DNA from: Acidiphilium multivorum AIU301
GTDB lineage: Bacteria; Pseudomonadota; Alphaproteobacteria; Acetobacterales; Acetobacteraceae
Direction of reading: 5' to 3'
Length of the DNA: 64,000 nucleotides
Assembly: GCF_000202835.1 (NCBI RefSeq)
Contig: NC_015186.1
Span: forward strand, 1,798,001-1,862,000
In this document: one piece after another, positions 26,805 through 36,150 of the stretch
Layout of the letters: every line of letters begins with the position of its first letter
How positions within the stretch are numbered: position 1 is the first letter of the stretch
Notes under the pieces: model-generated
Told to the model about the DNA's origin: nothing
The model's database searches: none
What the model saw: only the letters and a program-made list of their open reading frames with translations
Made by a program: the position numbers and the translations under genes

Positions 26805-27761
26805 TCACCCCTGGACGAGCGCGCCGAAGCCGCTCGTCCAGAATTCGGCGCTCGCCGTATCGTTGATGCAGAGGCACCCGTCCGGCGCGAAGCGCGTCGC
26901 CCGCTCCAGCAGCTGGATATCCGCCTCATGCTCCCGCGCCACATGCGGGTCCTCGAAAAAGATCAGCCGCCGGCAGCGCCCTTCCAGCACCTCCTCGGCG
27001 ATCTGCGCATCCCCGCCCCGCGGGCCGGACTGGAAGGCGGTGGTCCATCCCGGCACCGCCGGCGGCAGCAGCGGCAGCAGCGTCGCCGTCTCGGCCCGCA
27101 GCCGCGCCGGCACCGTGCCGTTCAGGAGCCCGCCGGTCGTCCCCGTCGCCAGCCGCCGGCCGAAGCGCGAGAGCAGCGCGTGATGTCGCCGGGCGAAATC
27201 CAGCATCACCGGCTTCTGCGTATCGTGGGCGATCAGCCCGATCGTCTCCGTCGCCGTCGCCTCCGGCCGCACCCAGCGGGCGAGCTGCGCCGCAAGCCCG
27301 GTGCGGTCGATCCCCGCCATGCCGTTCCAGACCAGCGCGCACCATTCCGAGGCCGCGCCCCTGTTGGTCAGGAACGGCCGCCCATGCACCACGCATTGCC
27401 GCTTCAGCGCCTGCATCTCGGGAAACACGCCGATCGGGTCGACCGGATCGATCAGGTAGATCACGAAATCCAGCGCCGCCCGCCCCTCGGCGTCGGGCAC
27501 CACCATCGAGGTCAGGGTGATCACCCCGCCCTCGCGCGCCGGCCGCAGCCGCGCCGGCGGGTTTCCCGCCAGCAGGCCGGAGGCGAGGATGGCGTCGCAG
27601 GTCGCCCCCACCGCGTGCAGCGCCACCGCCGACGACGACAGGAACGGCGCGAAATCCCGCAACAGGCCGAACAGCGGCGAGACCTCGCTGCTCCGCATCG
27701 CCGCCGACGCCGCGATCCCGATTCGCAACCGTCCCCCCTCGCCCGCCGCCGCGCCGTCCAT
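26805..27761 (-). CDS. tandem methylglyoxal-synthase-like protein
   Basis: The 318-residue protein contains two methylglyoxal-synthase (MGS) folds. The C-terminal copy (about 172-310) keeps the catalytic set: H179, D180 and K183 in IAHDTQK, T206-T209 in ATGTTG, S245/G246 and D251 in SGPRGGD, D271 in FEDP, and H278. MGS converts dihydroxyacetone phosphate to methylglyoxal. The N-terminal copy (about 11-145) aligns in outline (VGATCDAILASG; then IYLIDPVDPIGVFPEMQALK; LTNRGAASEW) but has lost HDxxK, TGTTG and GGD, so it is probably non-catalytic. GGAGGG lies 5 bases before ATG 27761. E. coli MGS is only about 152 residues. Confidence 0.8.
   Translation of the reverse strand: MDGAAAGEGGRLRIGIAASAAMRSSEVSPLFGLLRDFAPFLSSSAVALHAVGATCDAILASGLLAGNPPARLRPAREGGVITLTSMVVPDAEGRAALDFVIYLIDPVDPIGVFPEMQALKRQCVVHGRPFLTNRGAASEWCALVWNGMAGIDRTGLAAQLARWVRPEATATETIGLIAHDTQKPVMLDFARRHHALLSRFGRRLATGTTGGLLNGTVPARLRAETATLLPLLPPAVPGWTTAFQSGPRGGDAQIAEEVLEGRCRRLIFFEDPHVAREHEADIQLLERATRFAPDGCLCINDTASAEFWTSGFGALVQG
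26811..26841. terminator. hairpin shared by narK 3' side and MGS-like gene end
   Basis: CTGGACGAGCG (26811-26821) and CGCTCGTCCAG (26831-26841) form a perfect 11-bp stem with a 9-nt loop, 16 bp after the narK stop. It lies inside the last codons of the convergent gene. It lacks a T-tract, so a role in ending nar transcription is only possible. Confidence 0.35.
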
Positions 27762-27927
27762 CGCGTCCCTCCCCGCATTCGTTCCGCCCCAGCTTCGAAG
27801 CCGGCGGCGCAAAAATCAATAGACGGCGCCGCCGCCAGCCCGGCAAACACCGCGTTTGACCAATAATCGAAACATCAACGTCCAAATTTCATGGATTTCG
27901 TATCCGTCAGTGAGACTATGGATTCCG

Positions 27928-27943
27928 TTAATCGTGATTTAAC
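27928..27943 (+). promoter_or_regulatory. CtrA-type binding site
   Basis: TTAATCGTGATTTAAC matches the CtrA consensus TTAA-N7-TTAAC exactly. It is about 70 bp upstream of the chemoreceptor start. CtrA commonly controls motility and chemotaxis genes in alphaproteobacteria. The match is from the sequence; the regulation is inferred. Confidence 0.6.
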
Positions 27944-28011
27944 CACCCGCCCCAATACTAGGCGAGATTGTAACGATAACGTGACGTTCCATCTCCTTTG
28001 GAGGCCATTTG

Positions 28012-29679
28012 ATGAAGTTTCCGTTCAACGGTGCCAGCCGACGCGTGAATGCGTCGCTGAACGCCATGGCCGGCATCGTCCAGGTCGGGGCCGACGGTAC
28101 CGTGACCGAGGCGAACGAGGCGTTCTGCGCCCTGCTCGGCCGCACGCCGGCGCAGCTCGCCGGCCAGCCCCGCGCCGGGCTGATCGCCGGCGCCGCCGAT
28201 GGCGGCTATCTGCGCCATCTCGCCGCCGGCGGCGGCTGGCGCGGCATCCAGAAACTCGTCACCGCCGGCGGCGAACCGGTCTATGTCCATGTCGCCGCCC
28301 ACGCCCTCGCCGCCGGCGCCGCGCGCGGCACGGTCGAGCTGATCCTCCCGCTCACCGAGGACGAGCTTCGCACCATGCGCGAGGCGCGCGGCCTGCACAC
28401 CATCGCCAGCGGCCGCGGCATGATCGAATGCGCGCCGGACGGCACGATCATCGACGTCAACAACAATTTCCTCCGCGCCGTCGGCTACCGGCGCGAGCAG
28501 CTGGTCGGCCAGCATCACCGCATCCTCGCCACCCCGGAAGACGTCAGCGGCGACGCCTATCGCCGGTTCTGGGACCGGCTGCGCACCGGCGAGCATTTCG
28601 TCACCGAGGTCCGCCGCCGGCACCACGATGGCAGCGCCGTCTGGCTCGCCGAATCCTACAACGGCATGCGCGATGCCGAAGGCCGGCTCGCCAGCATCAT
28701 GATCTTCGCCACCGACGTGACCGACCGCGTCCGCGCCGTCGACCTGATCAAGCAGGCCCTGGCCGGCCTCGCCGCCGGCGAGCTCGACGTGGCGGTGCCC
28801 GCCGGCCTGCCCGCGCCCTTCGATGCGATCGCCGGCGACCTGAACGGCGCCGTCGGCGCCCTGCGGACGACGATGCTCCAGCTCCGCCAGTCCTCCGCGG
28901 TGATCGACACCTCGATGAGCGAGATCCGCGCCGCCGCCGACGATCTCGCCCGCCGCACCGAGAGCGAGGCGGCGAGCCTCGAGGAATCCGCCGCCGCCCT
29001 CGCCCAGCTCGACCGGCATTTGCGCACCACCGCCGAGGATGCGAAACGCGCCCGCGCCAGTGCCACGGCCGCGGCCGGCGTCGCCGGCGAATCGAGCCGC
29101 CTGGTCAGCGAGGCCGTCGCCGCGATGCACGCGATCGAGAATTCCTCCGGCCAGATCGCCCAGATCATCGACATGATCGAGGAGGTCGCCTTCCAGACCA
29201 ACCTGCTCGCGCTCAACGCCGGGGTCGAGGCCGCCCGCGCCGGCGAGGCCGGGCGCGGCTTCGCCGTGGTCGCCTCCGAGGTGCGCGCCCTCGCCCAGCG
29301 CTCGTCCGAGGCGGCGAAGGAGATCACCGCGCTCATCCTCGCCTCGCGCAGCCAGGTCTCCGCCGGCGTCGATCTCGTCGGCCGCACCGGCGAGACGCTG
29401 CAGGGAATCTTCGGCAATGTCGACGAAATGAACCTCCGCATCGCCGACATCGCCGCCGCCGTCACCGCCCAGTCCGACGATATCGGCGCGATCAACACCG
29501 CGATCAGCCATCTCGACAAGGCGATCCAGCAGAACGCCGCCATGGCCGAGGAGGCGAACGCCGCCACCGCCACCCTCGCCGGCGAGGCGACGGCGCTGGC
29601 CAACATCGTCTCCCATTTCCGCTTCTCGCAGCAATCGCCGCAAGCCGCCGCCCGCCGTCTCGAACTCGCGGCGTCATGA
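28012..29679 (+). CDS. soluble methyl-accepting chemotaxis protein with two PAS domains
   Basis: This 555-residue chemoreceptor has no transmembrane segment. It carries two PAS domains (about 10-110, and about 118-235 with [15 protein letters not shown] and [11 protein letters not shown]), a HAMP-like helical region, and an MCP signalling domain whose tip is [19 protein letters not shown]. It should sense an intracellular signal, perhaps redox or energy through a PAS-bound cofactor, and control CheA. GGAGG lies 7 bases upstream of ATG 28012. The last codons overlap those of the convergent LacI gene by 6 bp. No other che genes are nearby. Confidence 0.92.
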   Translation: MKFPFNGASRRVNASLNAMAGIVQVGADGTVTEANEAFCALLGRTPAQLAGQPRAGLIAGAADGGYLRHLAAGGGWRGIQKLVTAGGEPVYVHVAAHALAAGAARGTVELILPLTEDELRTMREARGLHTIASGRGMIECAPDGTIIDVNNNFLRAVGYRREQLVGQHHRILATPEDVSGDAYRRFWDRLRTGEHFVTEVRRRHHDGSAVWLAESYNGMRDAEGRLASIMIFATDVTDRVRAVDLIKQALAGLAAGELDVAVPAGLPAPFDAIAGDLNGAVGALRTTMLQLRQSSAVIDTSMSEIRAAADDLARRTESEAASLEESAAALAQLDRHLRTTAEDAKRARASATAAAGVAGESSRLVSEAVAAMHAIENSSGQIAQIIDMIEEVAFQTNLLALNAGVEAARAGEAGRGFAVVASEVRALAQRSSEAAKEITALILASRSQVSAGVDLVGRTGETLQGIFGNVDEMNLRIADIAAAVTAQSDDIGAINTAISHLDKAIQQNAAMAEEANAATATLAGEATALANIVSHFRFSQQSPQAAARRLELAAS

Positions 29680-30720
29680 ATCCCGGCGCGGCGCGACGGT
29701 GCTGCCCCGCGCCGCCAGCCGGAGTCCGACCTCGATCCGCTCCGGCGCTGCCGCCTCGCCGCGGCGGCGGGCCGCCACCGCGCGCACCAGCATCGCCCCG
29801 GCCCGCTCGCCGATCCCCCGCGCATCCACCGCCACCGTGCTGATCGCCGGCACCGCGCAGCGCGACACCTCGAAATCCCCGAACCCGCCGATGGCGATCC
29901 GCTCCGGCACGCCGATCCCCCGCCGCTGGCATTCGGCGATCGCGCCGAAGGCGATCAGGTCGCTGGCGCACACCACCGCGTCGGTCTCCGGCCAGCGTTC
30001 CAGCAGCAGCGCCATGCCCTCCGCCCCGTGCCGCATCGACAGCGGCGGCTGGCCGTGGCGGAACAGCAGCGGCGGCCCGAGCCCGGCGGCCGCCAGCGCC
30101 TCCTCATACCCCCGGCCGCGATCCTCGCCGCGCGGGTCCCGCCTTGAGGCGCCGCCGAGAAAGGCGATCCGCCGCCGCCCGATCGCGGCGAGATGCGCCG
30201 TCATCAGAGCCCCCGCCGCGCGGTTGGAAAACCCGACCACCCCGCCGATGGGGGATGAAGGCAGGTCCCAGGTCTCCACCACCGGCAGCGCCGAGCGGCC
30301 GAGCAGCGCGGCCACCCGCCGGCTGTGCACCCCGCCGGTGAGCACGATCCCCTCCGGCCGGTGCCGCATCAGCGTATGCAGCAGCTCCTCCTCGCGCGCA
30401 TTGCTGTAGAGCGTGGTCCCCAGCAGCAGGTCGAGCCCCGCCTGGCGCAGCGCCGCCTCCAGCCCGGCGATCGTCTCGGCGAAATTCGAATTGTCCATCG
30501 AGGGCACGATGGCGGCGACGAAGCCGGACCGCCGGCTCGCCAGCGCGCCCGCCGCCGCGTGCGGCACATAGCCGAGCCGCGCCACCGCCTCCATGATCCG
30601 CGCCCGCGTCGCCGCCGCCACGCGCGCGCCGCGCAGCGCCCGCGAGACCGTCATCTTCGACACGCCGGCGGCGGCGGCCACATCGTCCATCGTCGGCGCG
30701 CGGTCGGGCGGGGAGGCCAT
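29674..30720 (-). CDS. LacI/GntR-type transcriptional regulator
   Basis: This 348-residue LacI-family repressor has an N-terminal helix-turn-helix ([20 protein letters not shown]), a hinge helix (GALASRRSG), and a periplasmic-binding-protein-like sensor domain ([31 protein letters not shown]). It resembles the GntR/IdnR group and lies 11 bp downstream of idnD on the same strand. A GntR-type operator lies upstream of idnD. It probably represses the flanking sugar-acid genes in the absence of gluconate/idonate-like ligands. The stop overlaps the end of the convergent chemoreceptor. Confidence 0.92.
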   Translation of the reverse strand: MASPPDRAPTMDDVAAAAGVSKMTVSRALRGARVAAATRARIMEAVARLGYVPHAAAGALASRRSGFVAAIVPSMDNSNFAETIAGLEAALRQAGLDLLLGTTLYSNAREEELLHTLMRHRPEGIVLTGGVHSRRVAALLGRSALPVVETWDLPSSPIGGVVGFSNRAAGALMTAHLAAIGRRRIAFLGGASRRDPRGEDRGRGYEEALAAAGLGPPLLFRHGQPPLSMRHGAEGMALLLERWPETDAVVCASDLIAFGAIAECQRRGIGVPERIAIGGFGDFEVSRCAVPAISTVAVDARGIGERAGAMLVRAVAARRRGEAAAPERIEVGLRLAARGSTVAPRRDS

Positions 30721-30731
30721 CGCGGAACCGC

Positions 30732-31760
30732 CTAGAAGGCGAGCTGGACCTTCACCGCCCGCGCCTTGTCCGCCGCGAGCGCGAAGGCCTCCGCCGCCCG
30801 CTCCGCCGGCAGCACCGCGCTGAGCAACGGGTCGGGGTCGATCGCGCCAGAGGCGAGCAGCGCCACCGCCTCGGCGAATTCGGGACCGAAGCGGAAGGCG
30901 CCGGCCAGCTCGATCTCCTTGCTCACCAGCGCCATCAGCGGCAGGCTCATGTCGCCGCCGAGGCCGAGCTGGACGATCCGCCCCTGCGGCCGCACCACCC
31001 CGATCAGCCCGGCGAGCGAGGAAGCGGCGCCCGACGCCTCGATCCCCGCATCGAACCAGCCCTTGCCCTCGGCGAAGCGGGCCAACCCGTCCGGCTCCCG
31101 GCCGAGATCGACCGTCTCCGTCGCCCCCAGCCTTGCCGCGAGGGCGAGCGGCGCGCCGAGCACGTCGCAGGCGACGATCTCGGCGGCCCCGCGATGCCGT
31201 GCGGCGAGCAGGGCGAGCAGGCCGATCGGCCCCATCCCGGCGATGATCACCCGCATCCCCGGCCCGATCCCGGCCCGTGTCGCGGCGTGCAGCCCCACCG
31301 CCAGCGGCTCGGCGAAGGCGGCGCGCTCGACCGCCAGCCCCGCCGGCAGCCGCACGAGCTGGCGCGCCGGCACCGTGATCGCGGAGCGGAACGCGCCGTG
31401 GATATGCGGCCGGCGCATCGCGCTGCCGAAGAACCGCATGTCGGTGCAATGCTGCGTCGCCCCGGCGGCGCAGAACCGGCAGGCGCCGCAGGGCAGCGAC
31501 GGGTCGATCGCCACCGCCTCGCCCGGCGCGAAGCCCGTCTCCGCCCCAGCATCCTCCACCTCGCCCGCCACCTCGTGGCCGAGCACCATCGGCTCGGCCA
31601 GCCGCACCGGGCCGAACCCGCCATGGCGCATGTAATGCAGGTCGGAACCGCAGATCCCGCCCCGCCGCACCCGTACGCGCACCTCGTCCGGCCCGGGCGG
31701 CGGCGCCGGCCGGTCCTCGATCCTGAGATCGCCCGCGGCGTGGATCACGATCGCTGTCAT
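30732..31760 (-). CDS. idnD: L-idonate 5-dehydrogenase (zinc MDR family)
   Basis: This 342-residue medium-chain dehydrogenase oxidises the C5 hydroxyl of L-idonate, giving 5-ketogluconate, or a related polyol acid. The catalytic zinc region is GICGSDLHYMRHGG, then GHEVAGEVEDAG. The structural zinc cysteines lie in PCGACRFCAAGATQHC, and the Rossmann segment is VIIAGMGPIGLLALL. GGAGGAAA precedes the start. The exact substrate is inferred from family resemblance and the neighbouring gluconate-5-dehydrogenase-like SDR; sorbitol-type substrates are possible. Confidence 0.82.
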   Translation of the reverse strand: MTAIVIHAAGDLRIEDRPAPPPGPDEVRVRVRRGGICGSDLHYMRHGGFGPVRLAEPMVLGHEVAGEVEDAGAETGFAPGEAVAIDPSLPCGACRFCAAGATQHCTDMRFFGSAMRRPHIHGAFRSAITVPARQLVRLPAGLAVERAAFAEPLAVGLHAATRAGIGPGMRVIIAGMGPIGLLALLAARHRGAAEIVACDVLGAPLALAARLGATETVDLGREPDGLARFAEGKGWFDAGIEASGAASSLAGLIGVVRPQGRIVQLGLGGDMSLPLMALVSKEIELAGAFRFGPEFAEAVALLASGAIDPDPLLSAVLPAERAAEAFALAADKARAVKVQLAF

Positions 31761-31809
31761 GGTGATTTCCTCCTTGAGCGGTGGCCCGACTTCGTGTTAC
31801 GCCATCCTG

Positions 31810-31823
31810 TGTTACCGCTAACA
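31810..31823. promoter_or_regulatory. GntR/IdnR-type operator
   Basis: TGTTACCGCTAACA is a near-perfect palindrome of the E. coli GntR/IdnR operator type (TGTTACCGGTAACA, one base different). It lies 50 bp upstream of idnD and 117 bp upstream of the divergent SDR start, so it could control both arms. Confidence 0.8.
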
Positions 31824-31939
31824 TGCGCCGGTTCCCGCACTTCGGCAACCATCCGGCGCCAGCCGGCGGAGCAAAAAATGCCGGCATCCGCCGGCGGATC
31901 AAAAAAATGACCGGCGCGGACCGGTCGAGGGATGGATAC

Positions 31940-32704
31940 GTGGGACTGACTCTGTTCGACCTTTCGGGCCGCAGGGCCCTGATCACCGGCGGGCGCAGCG
32001 GCATCGGCCGCGCCATCGCCACCGGGCTCGCCGAGGCCGGGGCGACGGTCATCCTGAACGCGCGCGATGCCGGCCGGCTGGAGGCCGCCGTCGCCGAATT
32101 GCGCGCCCTCGGGCTCGACGCCCACGCCGCCTGTTTCGACGTCACCGACGCCGACGCCACCGCCGCCGCCATCGAGCGCATCGAGGCCGACGGGCCGATC
32201 GACATCCTGGTCAACAATGCCGGCCTGCAGCACCGCGCCCTGGCGGCGGATTTCCCGCTCGACGCCTTCGACCGCATCATGGCGCTCAACGTCCGCGCCG
32301 CCTTCGTCATGGCGCAGGCGGTCGGCCGGCGGATGCTCGCCCGCAACCGCGGCAAGATCATCAACATCGCCTCGGTGCAGAGCGAGCTGGGCCGCGCCTC
32401 GATCACCCCCTACACGATGAGCAAGGGCGCGGTCCGCCAGCTCACCCGCGGCCTCTGCGCCGAATGGGGCGGGCGGAACATCCAGGTCAACGCCATCGCC
32501 CCCGGCTATTTCCGCACCGAGCTGACCGCGGCCCTCACCGAGGATGCCGAGTTCTCCGCCTGGCTCGCCGCGCGCACCCCCGCCGGCCGCTGGGGCGAGC
32601 CGGACGAGCTGAAGGGCGCCGCGATCTTCCTCGCCAGCGCCGCGGCGGATTTCGTCAACGGCCAGATGATCTTCGTCGATGGCGGGCTGACGAGCGTCGT
32701 ATGA
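31940..32704 (+). CDS. SDR, gluconate 5-dehydrogenase-like
   Basis: This 254-residue classical SDR has TGGRSGIG near residues 15-22, NNAG, and the catalytic YTMSKGA (YxxxK). It begins VGLTLFDLSGRRAL, as IdnO/Gno proteins do, so GTG 31940 (preceded by GAGGGATGG) was preferred to an ATG at 31907. The IdnO reaction interconverts 5-ketogluconate and gluconate, which would complete the step begun by IdnD. Its stop overlaps the start of the next gene by 4 bp. The substrate is not proven. Confidence 0.82.
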   Translation: MGLTLFDLSGRRALITGGRSGIGRAIATGLAEAGATVILNARDAGRLEAAVAELRALGLDAHAACFDVTDADATAAAIERIEADGPIDILVNNAGLQHRALAADFPLDAFDRIMALNVRAAFVMAQAVGRRMLARNRGKIINIASVQSELGRASITPYTMSKGAVRQLTRGLCAEWGGRNIQVNAIAPGYFRTELTAALTEDAEFSAWLAARTPAGRWGEPDELKGAAIFLASAAADFVNGQMIFVDGGLTSVV

Positions 32705-33585
32705 CCGCGATCGGGCTGATCGGCGCGGGGGTGATGGGCGGCGCGATCGCCCGCCGCCTGCTCGCCGCCGGCTTCAGCCTGCGCGTGCACGACCGCAACC
32801 CGCCCAAGCTCGCCGCCCTCGCCGCGCTGGGCGCCCTGCCCGCCGCCACCCCGGCCGAGGCCGCGCGCGGCTGCCCCTTCGTCATTCTCAGCCTGAACGA
32901 CGCCGCCGGCATCCGCGCCGTCACCTTCGGCGTCGGCGGCATCGCCGCCGCCGCCGGGCCGGAGACGCTGGTGATCGACATGTCCTCGATCGACCCGGTG
33001 GCGACCCGCGCCCTCGCCGCCGGCTTCGCCGCCGCCTGCGGCGGGCGCTGGCTCGACGCCCCGCTCTCCGGCGGCGCGCCGGGCGCGCTGGCCGGGCGGC
33101 TCACCGTGATGGCCGGCGGCACCAGCGCCGATTTCGAATCCGCCCGCGCGGTGATGGACCATCTCGCCGCCCGCTTCACCCTGATGGGCGGCACCGGCGC
33201 CGGCCAGGCGGCCAAGCTGGTCAACCAGCTGCTCTGCGGCGCCGGCTTCGCCGCATTGGCCGAGGCGATCGCGCTCGCCGAGGCCGCCGGGGTCGATGCC
33301 GCCCGCCTGCCCGAGGCGCTTGCCGGCGGCCGCGCCGACTCCGCCATCCTGCGCGAGTTCGGCGCGAAATTCGCCGCCCGCGACGAAACCCCGACCGGCC
33401 GGCTCGACAACATGGTGAAGGATCTCGCCGGCGCCGCCGGCCTCGCCGCCGAGGCGGGTCTCGCGCTGCCGCTGCTCGAGGCCGCTCTGGCCACCCATCG
33501 CGCCCGCGTCGCCGAGGGGCTCGGCGCGGCCGATACCGCCGCGCTGATGCGCGCCTTTCCCCGGCGCGAGACCGGCGCGACATGA
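32701..33585 (+). CDS. HIBADH-family NAD(P)-dependent oxidoreductase
   Basis: This 294-residue beta-hydroxyacid dehydrogenase has the N-terminal dinucleotide motif GLIGAGVMGG, the substrate-binding LDAPLSGG, and the catalytic lysine in GAGQAAKLVNQLL, followed by an all-helical C-terminal domain. The family includes 3-hydroxyisobutyrate dehydrogenase and tartronate semialdehyde reductase; the sugar-acid context favours a carbohydrate-derived hydroxyacid. ATGA overlaps exist with both the SDR before it and the ABC ATPase after it. Confidence 0.88.
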   Translation: MTAIGLIGAGVMGGAIARRLLAAGFSLRVHDRNPPKLAALAALGALPAATPAEAARGCPFVILSLNDAAGIRAVTFGVGGIAAAAGPETLVIDMSSIDPVATRALAAGFAAACGGRWLDAPLSGGAPGALAGRLTVMAGGTSADFESARAVMDHLAARFTLMGGTGAGQAAKLVNQLLCGAGFAALAEAIALAEAAGVDAARLPEALAGGRADSAILREFGAKFAARDETPTGRLDNMVKDLAGAAGLAAEAGLALPLLEAALATHRARVAEGLGAADTAALMRAFPRRETGAT

Positions 33586-35099
33586 CCGCCCCGCTGCTCG
33601 CCATGCGCGGCATCTGCAAGAGTTTCGGCGGCACGCGGGCGCTGGATGCGGTCGATCTCACCGTCAACGAGGGCGAGATCGTCGCCCTGCTCGGCGAGAA
33701 CGGGGCGGGCAAATCCACGCTGATCAAGATTCTCGCCGGCGTCTACCCGATGGATCGCGGCGAGATCGGCTTTCGCGGCGCGCCGGCCACCCCCGGCGCC
33801 CTGCCGGTCCGCTTCATCCACCAGGATCTCGGCCTGGTGGACTGGATGACGATCGCCGAGAATTTCGGCCTCGCGCTCGGCTTTCCCCGCCGCCTCGGCC
33901 TGATCGACCGCCGTGCCGCCGCCCGCCGCGCCGCCGCCGCGCTGGCCGAACTCGGCGTCGATCTCCACCCCGAAACCCGCATCCGCGACCTCGCCCGCGC
34001 CGAGCGCGCCTTGGTCGCCATCGCCAGGGCGCTGGCCGGCGAGGGCGAGATGCTGGTGCTCGACGAACCCACCGCGAGCCTGCCCGCCGCCGAGGTCGAG
34101 CGGCTGTTCACGGCCCTGCGCCGGCTGCGCGCCAAGGGCGTGGGGATGCTCTATGTCTCCCACCGGCTGGACGAGGTGTTTGCCCTGGCCGACCAGGCGG
34201 TGGTGCTGCGCGACGGAAGGCTGGCGGGGTCCGGCGCGGTCGCGACACTCGATGCCGGGGCGCTGATCGGCATGATCGTCGGCCGCGCCGTCGCCCGCCA
34301 TCGCCGCGCCGATGCCGCACCCGGCCCGGTCCGGCTGGAATGCCGCGATCTCTCGGTCGCCGGCGGCCCGCCGGTGAACCTTTCGGTCCGCGCCGGCGAA
34401 ATCCTCGGCCTCGCCGGCCTCGTCGGCGCCGGGCAGGAGCGCCTCGGCCGCGCCCTGTTCGGCCTCGCCCCGCGCAGCGCCGGCCGCATCCTGCTCGACG
34501 GCGCCGATGCCGCGCCGGACTCCCCGCAGGCGGCGATGGCGCTCGGCATCGGCTTCGTCGCCGGCGACCGGGTGGGCGAGTCCACCGCGCCGCGCCTTTC
34601 GGTCGCCGAGAACGCCTTCCTCAACGCCTATGCCCACGGCATGAAGCCGCTTTCCATCGTCCCGCCCGGCCGCCTCGCCCGCCGCGCCATCGCCCTCGGC
34701 CGCGCCGTCGGCCTGCGGCCGAACGATCCCGCCCTGCCGATCGAGCAGCTCTCCGGCGGCAACCAGCAGAAGGTCGTGGTCGGCCGCTGGCTCGACCAGG
34801 CCGCCCGGCTGCTGGTGTTCGAGGACCCGACCGCCGGCGTCGATGTCGGCGCCAGGGCCGACATCTACCGCCTCTTCGCCGCCGCCGCCGCGTCCGGGGC
34901 GGCGATCGTCGTCGTCTCGTCGGATTTCGAGGAGATCGCCGAACTGTGCGACCGCGCGCTGGTCTTCGACCGCGGCGCCGTGGTCGCCGAGATCGCCGGG
35001 GCGGCGCTGACCATGGAACGCCTGCTCGCCGCCGCCTCCGCCGGCATCGCGGCGGCGGCACCACCTGAAGCCGGGGAGATCCGCGATGGAATCGCTTAA
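33582..35099 (+). CDS. sugar ABC transporter, double ATPase subunit
   Basis: This 505-residue protein of the RbsA/MglA type has two nucleotide-binding domains. The first has Walker A GENGAGKST and Walker B MLVLDEPTAS, with a degenerate signature (LARAERALVAIARAL). The second has a non-standard P-loop (GLVGAGQER, no Lys), a good signature (LSGGNQQKVVVGRWL), and VFEDPTAGVD. This asymmetry is usual for the carbohydrate uptake transporter-2 class. It overlaps the permease gene by 14 bp. Confidence 0.92.
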   Translation: MTAPLLAMRGICKSFGGTRALDAVDLTVNEGEIVALLGENGAGKSTLIKILAGVYPMDRGEIGFRGAPATPGALPVRFIHQDLGLVDWMTIAENFGLALGFPRRLGLIDRRAAARRAAAALAELGVDLHPETRIRDLARAERALVAIARALAGEGEMLVLDEPTASLPAAEVERLFTALRRLRAKGVGMLYVSHRLDEVFALADQAVVLRDGRLAGSGAVATLDAGALIGMIVGRAVARHRRADAAPGPVRLECRDLSVAGGPPVNLSVRAGEILGLAGLVGAGQERLGRALFGLAPRSAGRILLDGADAAPDSPQAAMALGIGFVAGDRVGESTAPRLSVAENAFLNAYAHGMKPLSIVPPGRLARRAIALGRAVGLRPNDPALPIEQLSGGNQQKVVVGRWLDQAARLLVFEDPTAGVDVGARADIYRLFAAAAASGAAIVVVSSDFEEIAELCDRALVFDRGAVVAEIAGAALTMERLLAAASAGIAAAAPPEAGEIRDGIA

Positions 35100-36150
35100 G
35101 TCCGACGCGCTGGAGCCGAGCGGCGCCGAGCGCGCCGCCCTGCCGCGCGCCGAACTCCGCCGCCGCCTGCTCACCGTCTATGGCCTGCCGATCCTCACGG
35201 TGGCACTGATCGTGCTGTTTTCGCTCCTGCTGCCGGACACTTTCCCCACCGCCGGCAACATGCGGGCGATCTTCGTGGTGAAATCGGTCGTCGCCCTGCT
35301 CGCACTCGCCGCCCTGCCGCCGATGATCGCCGGGCGGATCGACCTGACCGTGGGCTACGGCATCGTGCTGTGGTCGATCATCGCGATCAGCCTGCAGGTG
35401 CAATATCACTGGCCCTGGCCGCTGGCGGTGCTGGCGGTGCTCGTCCTCGGCGGGCTGTTCGGGCTGATGAACGGCATGCTGGTCGAGATCGCGCAGATCG
35501 ACAGTTTCATCGCCACACTCGGCACCGGCACCATCATCTACGCCCTCGCCGAATGGTATACCGGCGGCGAGCAGGTGGTCGGCACGCTGCCCGCCGCCTT
35601 CACCGCCATCAACGACGGCCGCCTGTTCGGCCTGGTGCCCTTCCCCGCGCTCTACGTGCTGGTGGTGGCGCTGCTGCTCTGGCTGGTGACCGAGCGAATG
35701 CCGCTCGGCCGCGTGCTCTACGCGATCGGCGCCAACCGCCGCGCCGCCGAGCTGAACGGCATCGCGGTGCGCCGCCACGTCATTCTCGTCTTCGTCGCCT
35801 CCGGCGTGCTGACCGCCTTCGCCTCGGTGGTGCTGGCGGCACAGCTGCGGATCGGCGCGACCAGCCTCGGCCTGAGCTACCTGCTGCCCGCCCTGGTCGG
35901 CGCCTTTCTCGGCTCGACCACGATCCGCCCCGGCCGGGTGAACGTGTGGGGCACGGTGGTGGCGGAGCTGCTGCTCGCGGTCGGCATTTCCGGGATCGAG
36001 CAACTCGGCGGCGCGTTCTTCGTCTCCAGCCTGTTCAACGGCGTCACCCTCGTGGTCTCGATCGGCCTGGCCGGTCTCGCCCAGCGGCGGCGCGGCGGTC
36101 TCATCAAGGCGGCGCCGCCGGCGCCCGCCGCAACCGGGGAGGACTCATGA
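35086..36150 (+). CDS. sugar ABC transporter permease
   Basis: This 354-residue membrane protein of the BPD_transp_2 (RbsC-like) family has about 8-10 hydrophobic segments and the conserved motifs GRIDLTVGYG and GANRRAAELNGI, the latter being the site that contacts the ATPase. It is translated from within the end of the ATPase gene and ends in a 4-bp overlap with the binding-protein gene. It should form the channel for the sugar or sugar acid delivered by the downstream binding protein. Confidence 0.9.
   Translation: MESLKSDALEPSGAERAALPRAELRRRLLTVYGLPILTVALIVLFSLLLPDTFPTAGNMRAIFVVKSVVALLALAALPPMIAGRIDLTVGYGIVLWSIIAISLQVQYHWPWPLAVLAVLVLGGLFGLMNGMLVEIAQIDSFIATLGTGTIIYALAEWYTGGEQVVGTLPAAFTAINDGRLFGLVPFPALYVLVVALLLWLVTERMPLGRVLYAIGANRRAAELNGIAVRRHVILVFVASGVLTAFASVVLAAQLRIGATSLGLSYLLPALVGAFLGSTTIRPGRVNVWGTVVAELLLAVGISGIEQLGGAFFVSSLFNGVTLVVSIGLAGLAQRRRGGLIKAAPPAPAATGEDS

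Noticed and set aside
29674-32406. A single 910-codon minus-strand frame ending as the LacI regulator
   Set aside because: Only the last 348 codons from ATG 30720 are LacI-like. The upstream part overlaps idnD and the divergent SDR in wrong frames.
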